64,000 bases of DNA from Mycobacterium gordonae (GCF_017086405.1 NZ_CP070973.1:3008739-3072738), one strand, 5' to 3'; positions 47,015 through 56,195 are shown, counted from the first letter of the stretch. The notes: generated by a model from the letters alone, not told the origin. Translations and numbers: made by a program.

Positions 47015-47065
47015 AGCCACCGTGAGCGGGCTGGACGGTACGCGTGTGAGATGCCGCGCCAACGA

Positions 47066-47271
47066 CGAATCCTGTATGCGGGAAACACCTTTGATGGTCG
47101 TCTGGTACTGCGCGACGGCGCCGTCCGCCAGGCGGCCGCGAACGGATTGCACCTCGAACCAGTCGCGCGCATCGTCTGCTTGGCGCACGCCAGTCCGCTT
47201 TGCGGGGTCGCATCGGCCCCGTCGGGGAAAATTCCCACGATCTCGATCACACGGTAGGTGTGGTTGCTCAA
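47066..47271 (-). pseudogene. Broken dodecin copy
   Basis: From a TTG at 47271 the sequence reads SNHTYRVIEIVGIFPDG as in the intact dodecin, then loses frame near ATGCGCGCGAC and continues in another frame as RDWFEVQSVRGRLADG and IQDS. It spans 206 bases where 210 are expected, and the stop codon is gone. The original GTG start has become TTG. A decayed duplicate of 45254-45466. The following 47272-47501 holds no gene; a small hairpin ACGCAC-gatt-GTGCGT lies near 47400. Confidence 0.75.
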
Positions 47272-47501
47272 CGGCTCCACATCGCTTCGGTGGTATGAAC
47301 TCTTATCGAGGTGATGACCGTGGTGGCCGAGGCGCGCCGCTCAGGTCCGCGCCGACGGACATCGGGGCACCAAGGCTTGTTGCGGTCCGTGGCCACCAAA
47401 CGCACGATTGTGCGTGGGACGAGCGGAGAAGCGGGTAAAACCCTCTAGACCACCGATACGGAGCAGGTGCGCAGCGACTGGCTTGCGCCGGAGTTACTTG
47501 G

Positions 47502-49121
47502 ATGACGGGGACAGAAATGCACAGGGACGTTGGGTTTCCGGCAGAAAATGTGGCCGAGGGCCGACGCGGGGATCCGCCGGCCGAGTGCGTGGACGAAGAC
47601 ATGGTTGTGTCGGCGTCGGCAGGCATCCCACCGACCGTCTCGACGGCGGGCTCGGGCACCAAAGCGCTCTTGACGGCGATCGCCTGCACCGTCTTAGGTT
47701 TCCGCCTCACCATCATCTCATCATTCGCTTCCGGCGTGCCGATCCTTGATCAGTGGGATGCGGAGGCATCGGGACTGTATTCGCGGTACTTGAAAGGTGT
47801 TCTGAATGTCACGGATCTTTTCGCTCCACATAACGAGCATCGCATCGTCTTTACTCGCCTGCTTGCCTTGGTCCATCTCGAACTGGCGGGGGAGTGGAAC
47901 ACGCGCCTGGAGATGATCATCGGCGCGATCGCGCTCGCCGTGCTGGTCACCTGGCTGGCGGCGTTGTTGCTGCCACTGGTTGCGCCGCGCCACCGGGTGC
48001 TGACGGCGTGTTTCATCGCGTTGCTGTTCGCGTTGCCCCTCGACTTCGAGAACACGCTGTGGGGATTTCAGTCTCAGGTCTACCTGTCGTTACTGTTTGG
48101 GCTCGCGACGCTGGTCGCGTTCGCGCAAGCGCGACCATTTTCGCCGCGTTGGTTCGGCGGATTGGCTGCTGCGACGCTTAGTTATTTCTCCTTCGCCCTA
48201 GGGTTAGCAGCGATCATTGCCGCCGTGATCGTGGTGGGCGTGCAGCTGATCACCCGCGCGAGGAGGCGTTGCGGCCGCGAACTCGCTGCCGTAGGAGTAC
48301 TTGGATTGGTTGCGGTCGTCTTAGTCGTCTGGGGCGCTCAGGGTGCGCGACCCAAATCCAACTTGTGGACGTTCCTGGAAGGACTGGGGATGTTCACCGG
48401 TCTGATCCTCGCGGCAGCGGTGCCGCTTGTCCTGTTGTGTCGGCAGAAGATAAGGCAAGGTGCGAGCATCACCGACCCGGTGTGGTTGATTGCGGGCATT
48501 TTTGGTTGGGTCGTCATTCAGCTGGTGTTGCTCGCATACGGACGCGGGACCGTCATCGCGCCGCGCTATATGGACGTCGTGCTGCTCCCGTATCCGCTGG
48601 CGTTCGTGGCGGTGATCACGATTGCCGGTCGAGCGCATGCGGCGAGATCCAGGCAGCGGGCGTTGCCCGCTCCCTCGGCATGGGTGTTCGCCGTCGTGAC
48701 AGTCATTGCAGTCGCGGGCTATCTGTCGGTGTTGGCGTCCAGCTACTGGGCCAAAGCGACAGATCAACAGGTCGCCGATGTCCGGGCCTACCTGGCGACC
48801 GGAGACGTCAACCGCCTTGCAGAGCGGGGTACCCCCAGCCATGGCGTAGCTCTCGTGTTTCCCGATCCTCAGCGGCAGGGTCGAGTCCTGCGGGATCCGG
48901 ATATCCAGGCTATCCTGCCACCGGAACTGCGGCCCGCGGACGCTGACAACACCAACGCGCGAAACCGTATGTTACTCAAGGGAAGATTCGCCAATGCGAC
49001 GGCGACCGCTGTGCACTCCATATCCGCGGTCGGTCCCGCGCTGCTGGCGTTGGGAACGGGCGTGTTCTTCGCTCTCGGAACGGCGGATAACCCGCGCGGC
49101 CGGCGTGAGTCGAGCGGTTGA
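47502..49121 (+). CDS. Polytopic membrane protein of a glycan cluster, possible GT-C type
   Basis: 539 residues from ATG 47502 (GGAG upstream; other in-frame ATGs at 47517 and 47601). A polar start of about 50 residues, then some ten membrane segments. The first external loop holds DQWDAEASGLYSRY and PHNEHRIVFTRLL (about 85-125), where acidic and HNEHR residues sit as in membrane glycosyltransferases of the GT-C fold. A soluble stretch near 430-500 is external. The family was not recognised by name, so the transferase idea is inference. A decayed paralogue lies at 54250-55063. Confidence 0.75.
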   Translation: MTGTEMHRDVGFPAENVAEGRRGDPPAECVDEDMVVSASAGIPPTVSTAGSGTKALLTAIACTVLGFRLTIISSFASGVPILDQWDAEASGLYSRYLKGVLNVTDLFAPHNEHRIVFTRLLALVHLELAGEWNTRLEMIIGAIALAVLVTWLAALLLPLVAPRHRVLTACFIALLFALPLDFENTLWGFQSQVYLSLLFGLATLVAFAQARPFSPRWFGGLAAATLSYFSFALGLAAIIAAVIVVGVQLITRARRRCGRELAAVGVLGLVAVVLVVWGAQGARPKSNLWTFLEGLGMFTGLILAAAVPLVLLCRQKIRQGASITDPVWLIAGIFGWVVIQLVLLAYGRGTVIAPRYMDVVLLPYPLAFVAVITIAGRAHAARSRQRALPAPSAWVFAVVTVIAVAGYLSVLASSYWAKATDQQVADVRAYLATGDVNRLAERGTPSHGVALVFPDPQRQGRVLRDPDIQAILPPELRPADADNTNARNRMLLKGRFANATATAVHSISAVGPALLALGTGVFFALGTADNPRGRRESSG

Positions 49122-49146
49122 ACTTTTCGTCCGCGACATTGCGCGA

Positions 49147-50163
49147 TCAGTCGAGCTTCTCGAAGTCCTCAATTTGCTTCTGGGTCAACATCATTGGGTC
49201 GGCGCCGCCATGGGCGCGTCGTTCCCAGTCGATCGTCCAGCCCACGGCGTCGCGGAAGCCGAGTCGGTTCTGCCAGCCGAGTTCGGTCTGTGCCTTGGTG
49301 GCATCAAGGGCCAGCAGGTTCGCCTCGTGGGGGTGCTCGCCGGGTTGGCGTTCCCAGTGCGCGCCGCCGCCCCACAGTTCCGCGGCGTAGGTCGCTACTT
49401 GACCGACTTCGACGAAGCTGTCCCGGCCGGGCCCGATGTTCCACTGCCCCGAGCCCGAACCGTCCAACAGTGCGTCAGTGATCGTGAGGTAGCCGTTGAG
49501 GCAGTCGAGCACGTGCTGCCAGGGCCGCACGGCATGCGGGAACCGCAGCAGAGGCGCCTGGCCGGTCGCGTAGGCGCGCACCAGGTCCGGCATCAGCCGC
49601 TCGTGGCTGACGTCGCCGCCACCGATGACGTTGCCGCCGCGGGCGATCGCGGTGGGGCAGCCCGGGAAACTGCGGATCCACGACTGTGTCAGCAGATCGG
49701 CCATCGCCTTGGACGCGCTGTAGGGGTCGTCGCCACCGAGTGGATCGGTCTCGACATAACCCGCCTCCCGATCGACATTGCGGTACACCTTGTCGGTGGT
49801 GATCACGAGGTGCGCACGCACCGACGGGGTGGCCCCGACGGCCTCCAGCACGTTCATGGTGCCCATCGCGTTCGTCTCGTAGGTGAAACGAGGTTCCCGG
49901 TAGGACTCACGGACCAACGACTGGGCGGCCAGATGGATTACGACGTCTGGGGCGGCAGCCTGAATGGCCGACATCGTCGCTTCGGCGTCGCGGATGTCGA
50001 CCCGGTAGTCGTTGACGAGGTGGCCGCCCAACGCGGCCCGATCGAAGAGGCTCCCGGAGGGAGGATCCAACGCGAGGCCCGACACCTGGTGCCCGCGGCC
50101 CAACAGGAGCAACGAGAGCCACGGGCCTTTGAAGCCGGTGTGCCCGGTAACGAGGTAATGCAC
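49147..50163 (-). CDS. rfbG: CDP-glucose 4,6-dehydratase (RfbG-type)
   Basis: 338 residues from GTG 50163 with AGGAGA upstream; a 17-residue longer start is less likely. Extended SDR: NAD motif TGHTGFKG (about 6-13), TTDKVYRN (about 124-131) and YSASK with catalytic Tyr and Lys (about 151-155). The TTDKVY and HTGFKG forms are characteristic of CDP-glucose 4,6-dehydratase rather than the dTDP or GDP enzymes. It forms CDP-4-keto-6-deoxyglucose. The matching cytidylyltransferase gene lies at 59998-60771. Divergent from the UDP-sugar dehydrogenase, with a palindrome between. Confidence 0.85.
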   Translation of the reverse strand: MHYLVTGHTGFKGPWLSLLLLGRGHQVSGLALDPPSGSLFDRAALGGHLVNDYRVDIRDAEATMSAIQAAAPDVVIHLAAQSLVRESYREPRFTYETNAMGTMNVLEAVGATPSVRAHLVITTDKVYRNVDREAGYVETDPLGGDDPYSASKAMADLLTQSWIRSFPGCPTAIARGGNVIGGGDVSHERLMPDLVRAYATGQAPLLRFPHAVRPWQHVLDCLNGYLTITDALLDGSGSGQWNIGPGRDSFVEVGQVATYAAELWGGGAHWERQPGEHPHEANLLALDATKAQTELGWQNRLGFRDAVGWTIDWERRAHGGADPMMLTQKQIEDFEKLD

Positions 50164-50257
50164 GAGTTCTCCTGTGAGGGCTGCGCTGGTGATCAGCACA
50201 TTAGACGGCAGCATCGCAACCTACCGCATGCGCTTCGGATCGAAACGCCACACCACG

Positions 50258-50272
50258 CATACCTGCGGTATG
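50258..50272. promoter_or_regulatory. Perfect palindrome between divergent sugar genes
   Basis: CATACC-tgc-GGTATG is a perfect 6-3-6 inverted repeat in the 241-base gap between the dehydratase start (50163) and the UDP-sugar dehydrogenase start (50405). Its position suggests an operator shared by both. No regulator gene is nearby, and the binder is unknown. Confidence 0.4.
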
Positions 50273-50404
50273 AGCCCGAAACGCCGCATCATCAGGGAAG
50301 AAATTTCGTAGGCTCGATCCAGCACATTCACCTTGACTGCCGGTGACCGTCTGATCGCGTCCGCTTGAGACGTGATCAGATGAATTGAGGGAGGGGCGAT
50401 TCGC

Positions 50405-51664
50405 GTGGCGTATCAGCACAACAAGCGCATCTGCATTGTGGGCGGCGCGGGACACGTCGGATTGCCGTTGGCGCTGGTGTTGGCGGACGAGGGCTACACG
50501 GTCGACATCCTGGATACGAACGCCCTGGCACTGAAAACGATCATGGCCGGCAGGATGCCCTTTATCGAGAATGGCGCCGAGGAGTTGCTCAAACGGCTAC
50601 TGCCGACCGGGCGTCTCTCAGCGAGCACCGATTCCTGGATCGTCCGCAACGCCGACATCGTCATCTGCGTCGTCGGTACGCCGGTCGACGAGTTCCTTAC
50701 GCCGCAGGCCCACACCTTCTTTCGGATCATCAACGAGATCAGCCCGTACTTCCACGACGAGCAGACTCTGGTGCTGCGGAGCACCGTCTACCCGGGACTC
50801 ACCCAGCGCGTGCACGACCTATTCCAGGAGCGCGGTATCGGCGTGCACGTCACGTTCTGCCCGGAGCGCATTGCACAGGGACACTCGATCCGCGAACTGC
50901 GCCTCATTCCCCAGATCATCAGCGGGTTCGACGACGAGGGTCTTCGGGTGGTCCGCGAGCTTTTCTCCGGAATCACCAGTGAGATCATCGAAGTAGGGCC
51001 GCAGGAAGCCGAACTGGCCAAGTTGTTCTGCAACAGCTACCGCTACATCCAGTTCGCCGTTGCCAACCAATTCTATCTGCTCAGCCGCGAGGCCGGGCTG
51101 GACTACAACCGTGTCCACCATGCCGCAACGTACAAGAACGGTCGGGTCGACAGCCTGCCTCGAGCCGGATTGGCCGCCGGCCCATGCCTGTTGAAAGACA
51201 CGATGCAGCTCGCCGCGTTCAGCAACAACAACTTCATGCTGGGCCATTCGGCCATGCTGATCAACGAGGGTCAGCCGCAGTTCATCGTCAACATGCTCAA
51301 GCGCCGGGTCGATCTGCGGGACAAGACCGTTGGCATCCTGGGCATGACGTTCAAGGCAGACTGCGACGACACGCGCGACTCGCTGAGCTTCAAGCTGCGG
51401 CATCTGCTGATGCTGGAAGCCAAAGAGGTGATCCGCCACGACCCGTTCCTGGACGGACCGGACTACCTGCCGCTGGACACCCTGATCGATCGAGCCGACG
51501 TCATCGTCGTCGGAGTTCCACACTCGGAGTACCGGGGACTGCGGGTGCCCGAGGGAACGATCGTGGAGGACGTCTGGGGTTGCCTCGACCTCAGCGACGC
51601 TGACGACAATGCTTCGAATGGAGCCGAATTGGCGACTTTGGGGATGGGAGCTGCAGCCCGGTGA
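50405..51664 (+). CDS. UDP-glucose/UDP-ManNAc-type 6-dehydrogenase
   Basis: 419 residues from a GTG. Nucleotide-sugar dehydrogenase: N-terminal NAD fold with GGAGHVGLPLALVLADEG (about 13-30), VGTPVDE near 97, ELAKLFCNSYRYIQFA near 205-220, the catalytic Cys261 with Lys264-Asp265 in AGPCLLKDTM, and the C-terminal GMTFKADCDDTRDS near 315. It oxidises C6 of a UDP-sugar to a uronic acid. The sequence style is nearer WecC/UDP-ManNAc dehydrogenases than classical UDP-glucose enzymes, but the substrate is open. The next gene overlaps its stop (GTGA). Confidence 0.85.
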   Translation: MAYQHNKRICIVGGAGHVGLPLALVLADEGYTVDILDTNALALKTIMAGRMPFIENGAEELLKRLLPTGRLSASTDSWIVRNADIVICVVGTPVDEFLTPQAHTFFRIINEISPYFHDEQTLVLRSTVYPGLTQRVHDLFQERGIGVHVTFCPERIAQGHSIRELRLIPQIISGFDDEGLRVVRELFSGITSEIIEVGPQEAELAKLFCNSYRYIQFAVANQFYLLSREAGLDYNRVHHAATYKNGRVDSLPRAGLAAGPCLLKDTMQLAAFSNNNFMLGHSAMLINEGQPQFIVNMLKRRVDLRDKTVGILGMTFKADCDDTRDSLSFKLRHLLMLEAKEVIRHDPFLDGPDYLPLDTLIDRADVIVVGVPHSEYRGLRVPEGTIVEDVWGCLDLSDADDNASNGAELATLGMGAAAR

Positions 51665-52680
51665 GGGTATTCGTGACGGGCAGTGCGGGTTTCATCAATG
51701 GTTACGTCGTCGACGAGTTGCTGCGGGCGGGTCACGAAGTCGTCGGCATCGACAACTACTCCAAATACGGTCCCGTCGCGAAAAGTTATGACAATCATCC
51801 GAATTACCAGTTCGTCGAAGGCGACGTCAAAGACGTCGACCTGATGTTCCGACTGGTGGAGGGTTGCGACCAGATGGTCGCCAGCGCGGCACGCATCGGC
51901 GGCATCACCTACTTCCACGAATACGCCTACGACCTGCTAGCCGAGAACGAACGCATCGCCGCCGCGCACTTCGATGCGGCAATCTACGCCTACCAGAAGG
52001 GCTGGCTGAAGAAGGTCAACGTGATCAGTTCGTCGATGGTGTTCGAGAACGCCACCGTCTTTCCAACCCCGGAGAAGCACATCACCGAATGCCCGCCACC
52101 CACCAGCACTTACGGATTTCAGAAGTTGGCGTGCGAGTATTTCGCGCACGGCGCCTACGAGCAGTACGGTCTGCCGTACACCATCATCCGTCCCTTCAAC
52201 TGTGTGGGCACGGGCGAGCAGCGCGCTCTCGGGGGACGTGAAATTCCCAGCGGAAACGTCAAACTCGCGATGAGCCACGTCGTCCCGGATCTTATTCAGA
52301 AGGTGGCGAAGGGCCAGGACCCGTTGCACATACTCGGCGACGGCACCCAAGTCAGGCACTACACCTACGGCGGAGATCTGGCGCGGGGCATCCGCACCTG
52401 TATGGAGCACCCCGCCGCCCTCAACGGCGACTTCAACCTCTCCACCCCCGAGGCGACGACGGTAGTCGAACTGGCCGAGGTGATCTGGCGCAAGATGCGT
52501 CCTGACACACCCTTTCGTTACGAGAGTGATCCGCCGTTCGAGCACGACGTCCAGCTGCGCTCACCAGATGTGCAGAAGGCATCGGAAGTGTTGGGGTACT
52601 CCGCAACGACCACCCTCGATGCCATGCTCGATGAGGTCATCCCCTGGGTTGTGAAAGCCGTCGAAGCGGGAACGATCTGA
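51661..52680 (+). CDS. NAD-dependent sugar epimerase/dehydratase
   Basis: 339 residues from a GTG overlapping the previous stop. Extended SDR with catalytic Ser in ISSSMVFEN (about 118) and YGFQK (Tyr-Lys about 143-147), plus the RPFNCVGTGEQ segment near 171. The NAD loop reads TGSAGFING, with Asn where the third Gly of GxxGxxG usually lies and Gly one place later, which is unusual. Coupling to the dehydrogenase suggests it acts on the uronic acid product, for example as a 4-epimerase or a decarboxylase; not proven. Confidence 0.82.
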   Translation: MRVFVTGSAGFINGYVVDELLRAGHEVVGIDNYSKYGPVAKSYDNHPNYQFVEGDVKDVDLMFRLVEGCDQMVASAARIGGITYFHEYAYDLLAENERIAAAHFDAAIYAYQKGWLKKVNVISSSMVFENATVFPTPEKHITECPPPTSTYGFQKLACEYFAHGAYEQYGLPYTIIRPFNCVGTGEQRALGGREIPSGNVKLAMSHVVPDLIQKVAKGQDPLHILGDGTQVRHYTYGGDLARGIRTCMEHPAALNGDFNLSTPEATTVVELAEVIWRKMRPDTPFRYESDPPFEHDVQLRSPDVQKASEVLGYSATTTLDAMLDEVIPWVVKAVEAGTI

Positions 52681-52709
52681 CGCGCCGTCAAGCGGACCCG
52701 GAGGACGAC

Positions 52710-54194
52710 ATGCGCGGCGCGGGGGAAACCGACCTACAGCAGTTGTACCGCAACCGATTCGGCCATGATCTCGAGGCACGTTCGGAGATCTGGAACGTGC
52801 TGGTCCGCGACTTCTTCCAGGCCTGGATCAGGCGCAGCGACACCGTCGTCGACCTGGGGTGCGGTTACGGTGAGTTTCTGAATCAGCTGAAAGCCGCGCG
52901 GCGAATCGGCGTCGACCTGAATCCGGACAGCGCACGGATGGTCGATCCGGACATCGAGTTCCATGAAGCCCGCGCAGACCAACTCGACTTCCTCGACGAT
53001 GGGTCGGTTGACGTCGTCTTCAGCAGCAACATGCTCGAGCACCTGCCGAGCAAGACCGACGTCGAGCGCACCATCGCCGAAGTTCGGCGGATACTGCGGC
53101 CGGGTGGGCACTTCATTGCCCTGGGCCCCAACATCAGGTTTCTCGCCGGCGCCTACTGGGACTTCTGGGATCACTCGGTACCGATCAGCGATCGCTCTCT
53201 GACAGAACTGTTGCGGATCAACGACTTTGAGGTCATCGAGACTCACCAGCAGTTCCTGCCCTATTCGACGTATTCGCGGTTGCCCAAGGCGCCCATCCTG
53301 GTCCAGATGTATCTGCGGTCCAAGTGGGCCTGGCCGGTGTTCGGCAAGCAATTCGTGATTCGAGCCCGCAAGCCGCCCGAGCCGACCGCCAACGAGCGGC
53401 TGATCAGCGTCGTGATCCCGGTCTACAACGAGGGCGCGAACATCCAGGTCTGCGTCAGGCGGCTCGCGGAAACCCTGGCGGACACCCCGCACGAAATGCT
53501 GATCTGCTACGACTTCGACGAGGACACGACGCTGCCGGCGCTTGCCGCGATGCCCGACCGCCCTCCGACGGTCCGGCTGGTGCGCAACTCCCTGGGCAAG
53601 GGCGTGGCCAACGCGCTGATCGCGGGTTTCGCCGCAGCCCGTGGCGATGTCATCGTCAGCAGCATGGCCGATCTTTCCGATCCGCCGTCGGTGATTCCGT
53701 TGATGGCGGCCAAGATTCGCGACGAGGGTGCAGATGTCGTCAGCGGCTCGCGCTACATGCCCGGAGGTTCGCAGACGGGTGGGCCGCGGTTGAAGACGAT
53801 GATGTCGCGCACGGCCGGTCTGAGTCTGCACTACGTCGGCAGGCTGCCGACCCACGATGCCACGACCAATTTCCGCGGGTACAGCCGTCGGTTCCTCAGC
53901 GAGGTCGCGGTGGAAAGCGTGCGTGGATTCGAGGTGGGTTTGGAACTCACCACCAAGGCGCATCTGCTGGGGTACCGAGTCGATGAGGTGCCCAGCAGCT
54001 GGGAGGACCGAACTGCTGGGGAGAGCAAGTTCGACCTGGTCGGATGGGTGCCGGCGTACTTGCGGTGGTACGGGCTTGCGATGCGGCGTCCCGCGCTGCG
54101 GTGGGTGGGCAGCGGGGCGGCCGGGCTGGGGGTGCTGAATGTCATGCAGCGGTACCGGCAGCGAAAGGCGCTTCCTCTTAGAGGATTCGGCTGA
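52710..54194 (+). CDS. Methyltransferase fused to family 2 glycosyltransferase
   Basis: 494 residues in two domains. The N-terminal half (about 1-220) is a class I SAM methyltransferase with motif I VVDLGCGYGEFL (about 46-57), VDLNPDSARM and SSNMLEHLPS (about 109). The C-terminal half (about 230-470) is a GT-A family 2 glycosyltransferase: ISVVIPVYNEG (about 231), RNSLGKGVANALIAGF (about 290-305), MADLSDPPS in the place of DxD (about 320), and SGSRYMPGG. The second half resembles polyprenyl-phosphate sugar synthases. Such a fusion could make and methylate one sugar unit. It starts 29 bases after the epimerase gene. Confidence 0.85.
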   Translation: MRGAGETDLQQLYRNRFGHDLEARSEIWNVLVRDFFQAWIRRSDTVVDLGCGYGEFLNQLKAARRIGVDLNPDSARMVDPDIEFHEARADQLDFLDDGSVDVVFSSNMLEHLPSKTDVERTIAEVRRILRPGGHFIALGPNIRFLAGAYWDFWDHSVPISDRSLTELLRINDFEVIETHQQFLPYSTYSRLPKAPILVQMYLRSKWAWPVFGKQFVIRARKPPEPTANERLISVVIPVYNEGANIQVCVRRLAETLADTPHEMLICYDFDEDTTLPALAAMPDRPPTVRLVRNSLGKGVANALIAGFAAARGDVIVSSMADLSDPPSVIPLMAAKIRDEGADVVSGSRYMPGGSQTGGPRLKTMMSRTAGLSLHYVGRLPTHDATTNFRGYSRRFLSEVAVESVRGFEVGLELTTKAHLLGYRVDEVPSSWEDRTAGESKFDLVGWVPAYLRWYGLAMRRPALRWVGSGAAGLGVLNVMQRYRQRKALPLRGFG

Positions 54195-54249
54195 GGGAGG
54201 CTTCAGTCGATGCGTGCGAAGCGGATGCGTGACGAGATCTCATCGACGG

Positions 54250-55063
54250 ACGTAGCAGCCGATGCGCCGACGAAGCGAAACGGCCTGCTCGCCGCAGTCG
54301 ACTGTACCGACCGCGTCGCCGTTCTCGCCGCGCTGGCTCGGTGGCGTGGTTGCCGCGGTCTTCGGCCATTTCAGCTTGGCCACGGGTCTTGGCGACCGTG
54401 CCCGCCGTCCGATTGTTCGTGGCGCTGCAACTGGCAACGAACGCGAGGAAGCGGTCCGGCCGGCGAAGTCGCTGCACTTGTCGTCATGGCGTCGATCGCG
54501 GCAGCGATGGCGCTCTGCGGCGCCCGCAACACCGAAGCGAAGTCCACCCCATGGACTTTCGTTCTGGGACTCGGCATCTTCGCCGCTCTGACGGTCGCGG
54601 GAGCTATCCGAATTGTCGTGTACAGTCGGCACCTTCTGGCCGAGCGGCCCGATGTCTCCGATCACGCAGGGCTGCTTCTAAGAATTTCGGGTTGGGCCAC
54701 CTTCCAACTCGTGCTGGTTGCAACGGACGGAAACCGGATCGCCGTGCTAACTCGATGTCGTGCTGCTCGTCTATCCCGTGACTCTGGTGACGGCGTTCGC
54801 ACACTCGGACAGAGCGCGCACCACTGAAGTCGGTCCGTGAGCGGGGCGTGGCCGCTGTTCTGGGTGTTCGCCGTGATGGCTGTCGCAACGGTCGCCGGTT
54901 GCGCGACCGCATGCTTCTTCCAGGGGTGCCCGCCGACGAGACGGATATCGCGATGGAGGCGACTCTGGCCTCCGGACGCTCCTTCCTAGCGCTTGGGGTC
55001 GCGTTGTTTTTCGGAGCCAGATCTGCGCAAAGACTGGGGCCAACGCGCGCGGAGCGCGGGTGA
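54250..55063 (+). pseudogene. Decayed paralogue of the 539-residue membrane protein
   Basis: Pieces of three frames match the protein at 47502-49121 in order: FSPRWLGGVVAAVFGHFSLATG (near 54320) with its FSPRWFGG segment, VALQLATNARKRSGR with VGVQLITRARRRCGR, KSTPWTFVLGLGIF (near 54540) with KSNLWTFLEGLGMF, DVVLLVYP (near 54755) with DVVLLPYP, WVFAVMAVATVAG (near 54865) and LALGVALFFG (near 55000). At least three frameshifts, a lost N-terminal third and an internal deletion make it non-functional. No intact gene lies in 54195-55193. Confidence 0.75.
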
Positions 55064-55193
55064 CCGACTTAACGAGAGCTCGGTCAGTCGTAACTCCGCG
55101 GGCTCCGGCAGCAGCATCGCCGAATAACCTCACTTGCTAGGTTGTGCATCGCTACTGTTACTTGACGGATCCGTATGTATGGGGAGGCATCGC

Positions 55194-56195
55194 GTGGCTG
55201 GTGGCGGTCAATCAGGCCGTGTGGACTCGGTCAGCGTTGTGATTCCTGTCTACAACGGTGCCGTGACCTTGCCTGACGTGGTCAAGGAGCTCGAACAGCT
55301 GCGTTCCACCCAAGAAACCCCTGCCGGTCGTAGGTTCCGGGTCGACGAGGTCCTTCTCGTCTGGGACCGCGGTATCGGAGGTAGTCAGGAAGTTGTACGG
55401 CAGCTGGCGGCGCGCGACGAATGGGTCCATCCGGTCTGGTTGTCCCGCAACTTCGGACAGCATCCAGCGACTCTCGCCGGTATGACATCTTCGGGTGGGG
55501 ACTGGATCGTCACGATGGATGAGGACGGACAGCATGATCCGTCATACATCGGCGAGCTGCTCGACACGGCCTACCGCGATCGCACGCAACTGGTCTATGC
55601 CTCGCCGTCGAATCAACCACCACACGGACTTTTTCGCAATGTCGCCTCTTGGCTCACCAAATGGTTGTTCGTGCGCGTCCTCGTACCCTCTGACGGGCCG
55701 AAAGCGTTCAACAGCTACCGGCTGATCCTTGGGGAGGCCGGACGAAGTGTCGCGGCCTACACCGGTGCCGGGGTATTCCTCGACGTCGCTCTTTCCTGGG
55801 TTGTCACCAATCCCTCGACCTGTTCGGTGCCGATGCGCCAAGAGGGGCGACCGGCAAGCGCGTACAACTTTCGGCGCCTGGTGTCCCATTTCTGGCGCCT
55901 TGTCATCTCGTCGGGTACCCGGCCCCTTCGTTTTGTGTCCATGATGGGAATCTTGTTTGCCCTCTTGGGTTTTGGCGTCGCCATATACAGCGTGATTCAG
56001 AAGATGGTCGGTGACATCACCGTGCAGGGGTGGACGTCGGTGTTTGTGGCGACACTCGTCGTCGGGGGAGCCGTCTTGTTCGCGCTCGGAATCATCGCCG
56101 AGTACATCGCCGCCGCAGCCACGATGGCGATGGGCAAACCCGTGTACGTGATCGTGCGCGATCCGGCCGACGTCTTCGATAGCTCCGCGGACTGA
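55194..56195 (+). CDS. Polyprenyl-phosphate glycosyltransferase, family 2 (GtrB/ArnC-like)
   Basis: 333 residues from GTG 55194, six bases after GGGGAGG; ATG 55179 is an alternative. GT-A domain (about 10-225) with VSVVIPVYNG (about 13), LSRNFGQHPATLAGM (about 90) and the metal-binding MDEDGQHDP (about 110), then two membrane segments near 250-272 and 285-310. This is the plan of enzymes that load a sugar onto undecaprenyl/decaprenyl phosphate for use outside the membrane. It would supply a sugar donor for a membrane (GT-C) transferase such as the one at 47502. Confidence 0.87.
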   Translation: MAGGGQSGRVDSVSVVIPVYNGAVTLPDVVKELEQLRSTQETPAGRRFRVDEVLLVWDRGIGGSQEVVRQLAARDEWVHPVWLSRNFGQHPATLAGMTSSGGDWIVTMDEDGQHDPSYIGELLDTAYRDRTQLVYASPSNQPPHGLFRNVASWLTKWLFVRVLVPSDGPKAFNSYRLILGEAGRSVAAYTGAGVFLDVALSWVVTNPSTCSVPMRQEGRPASAYNFRRLVSHFWRLVISSGTRPLRFVSMMGILFALLGFGVAIYSVIQKMVGDITVQGWTSVFVATLVVGGAVLFALGIIAEYIAAAATMAMGKPVYVIVRDPADVFDSSAD

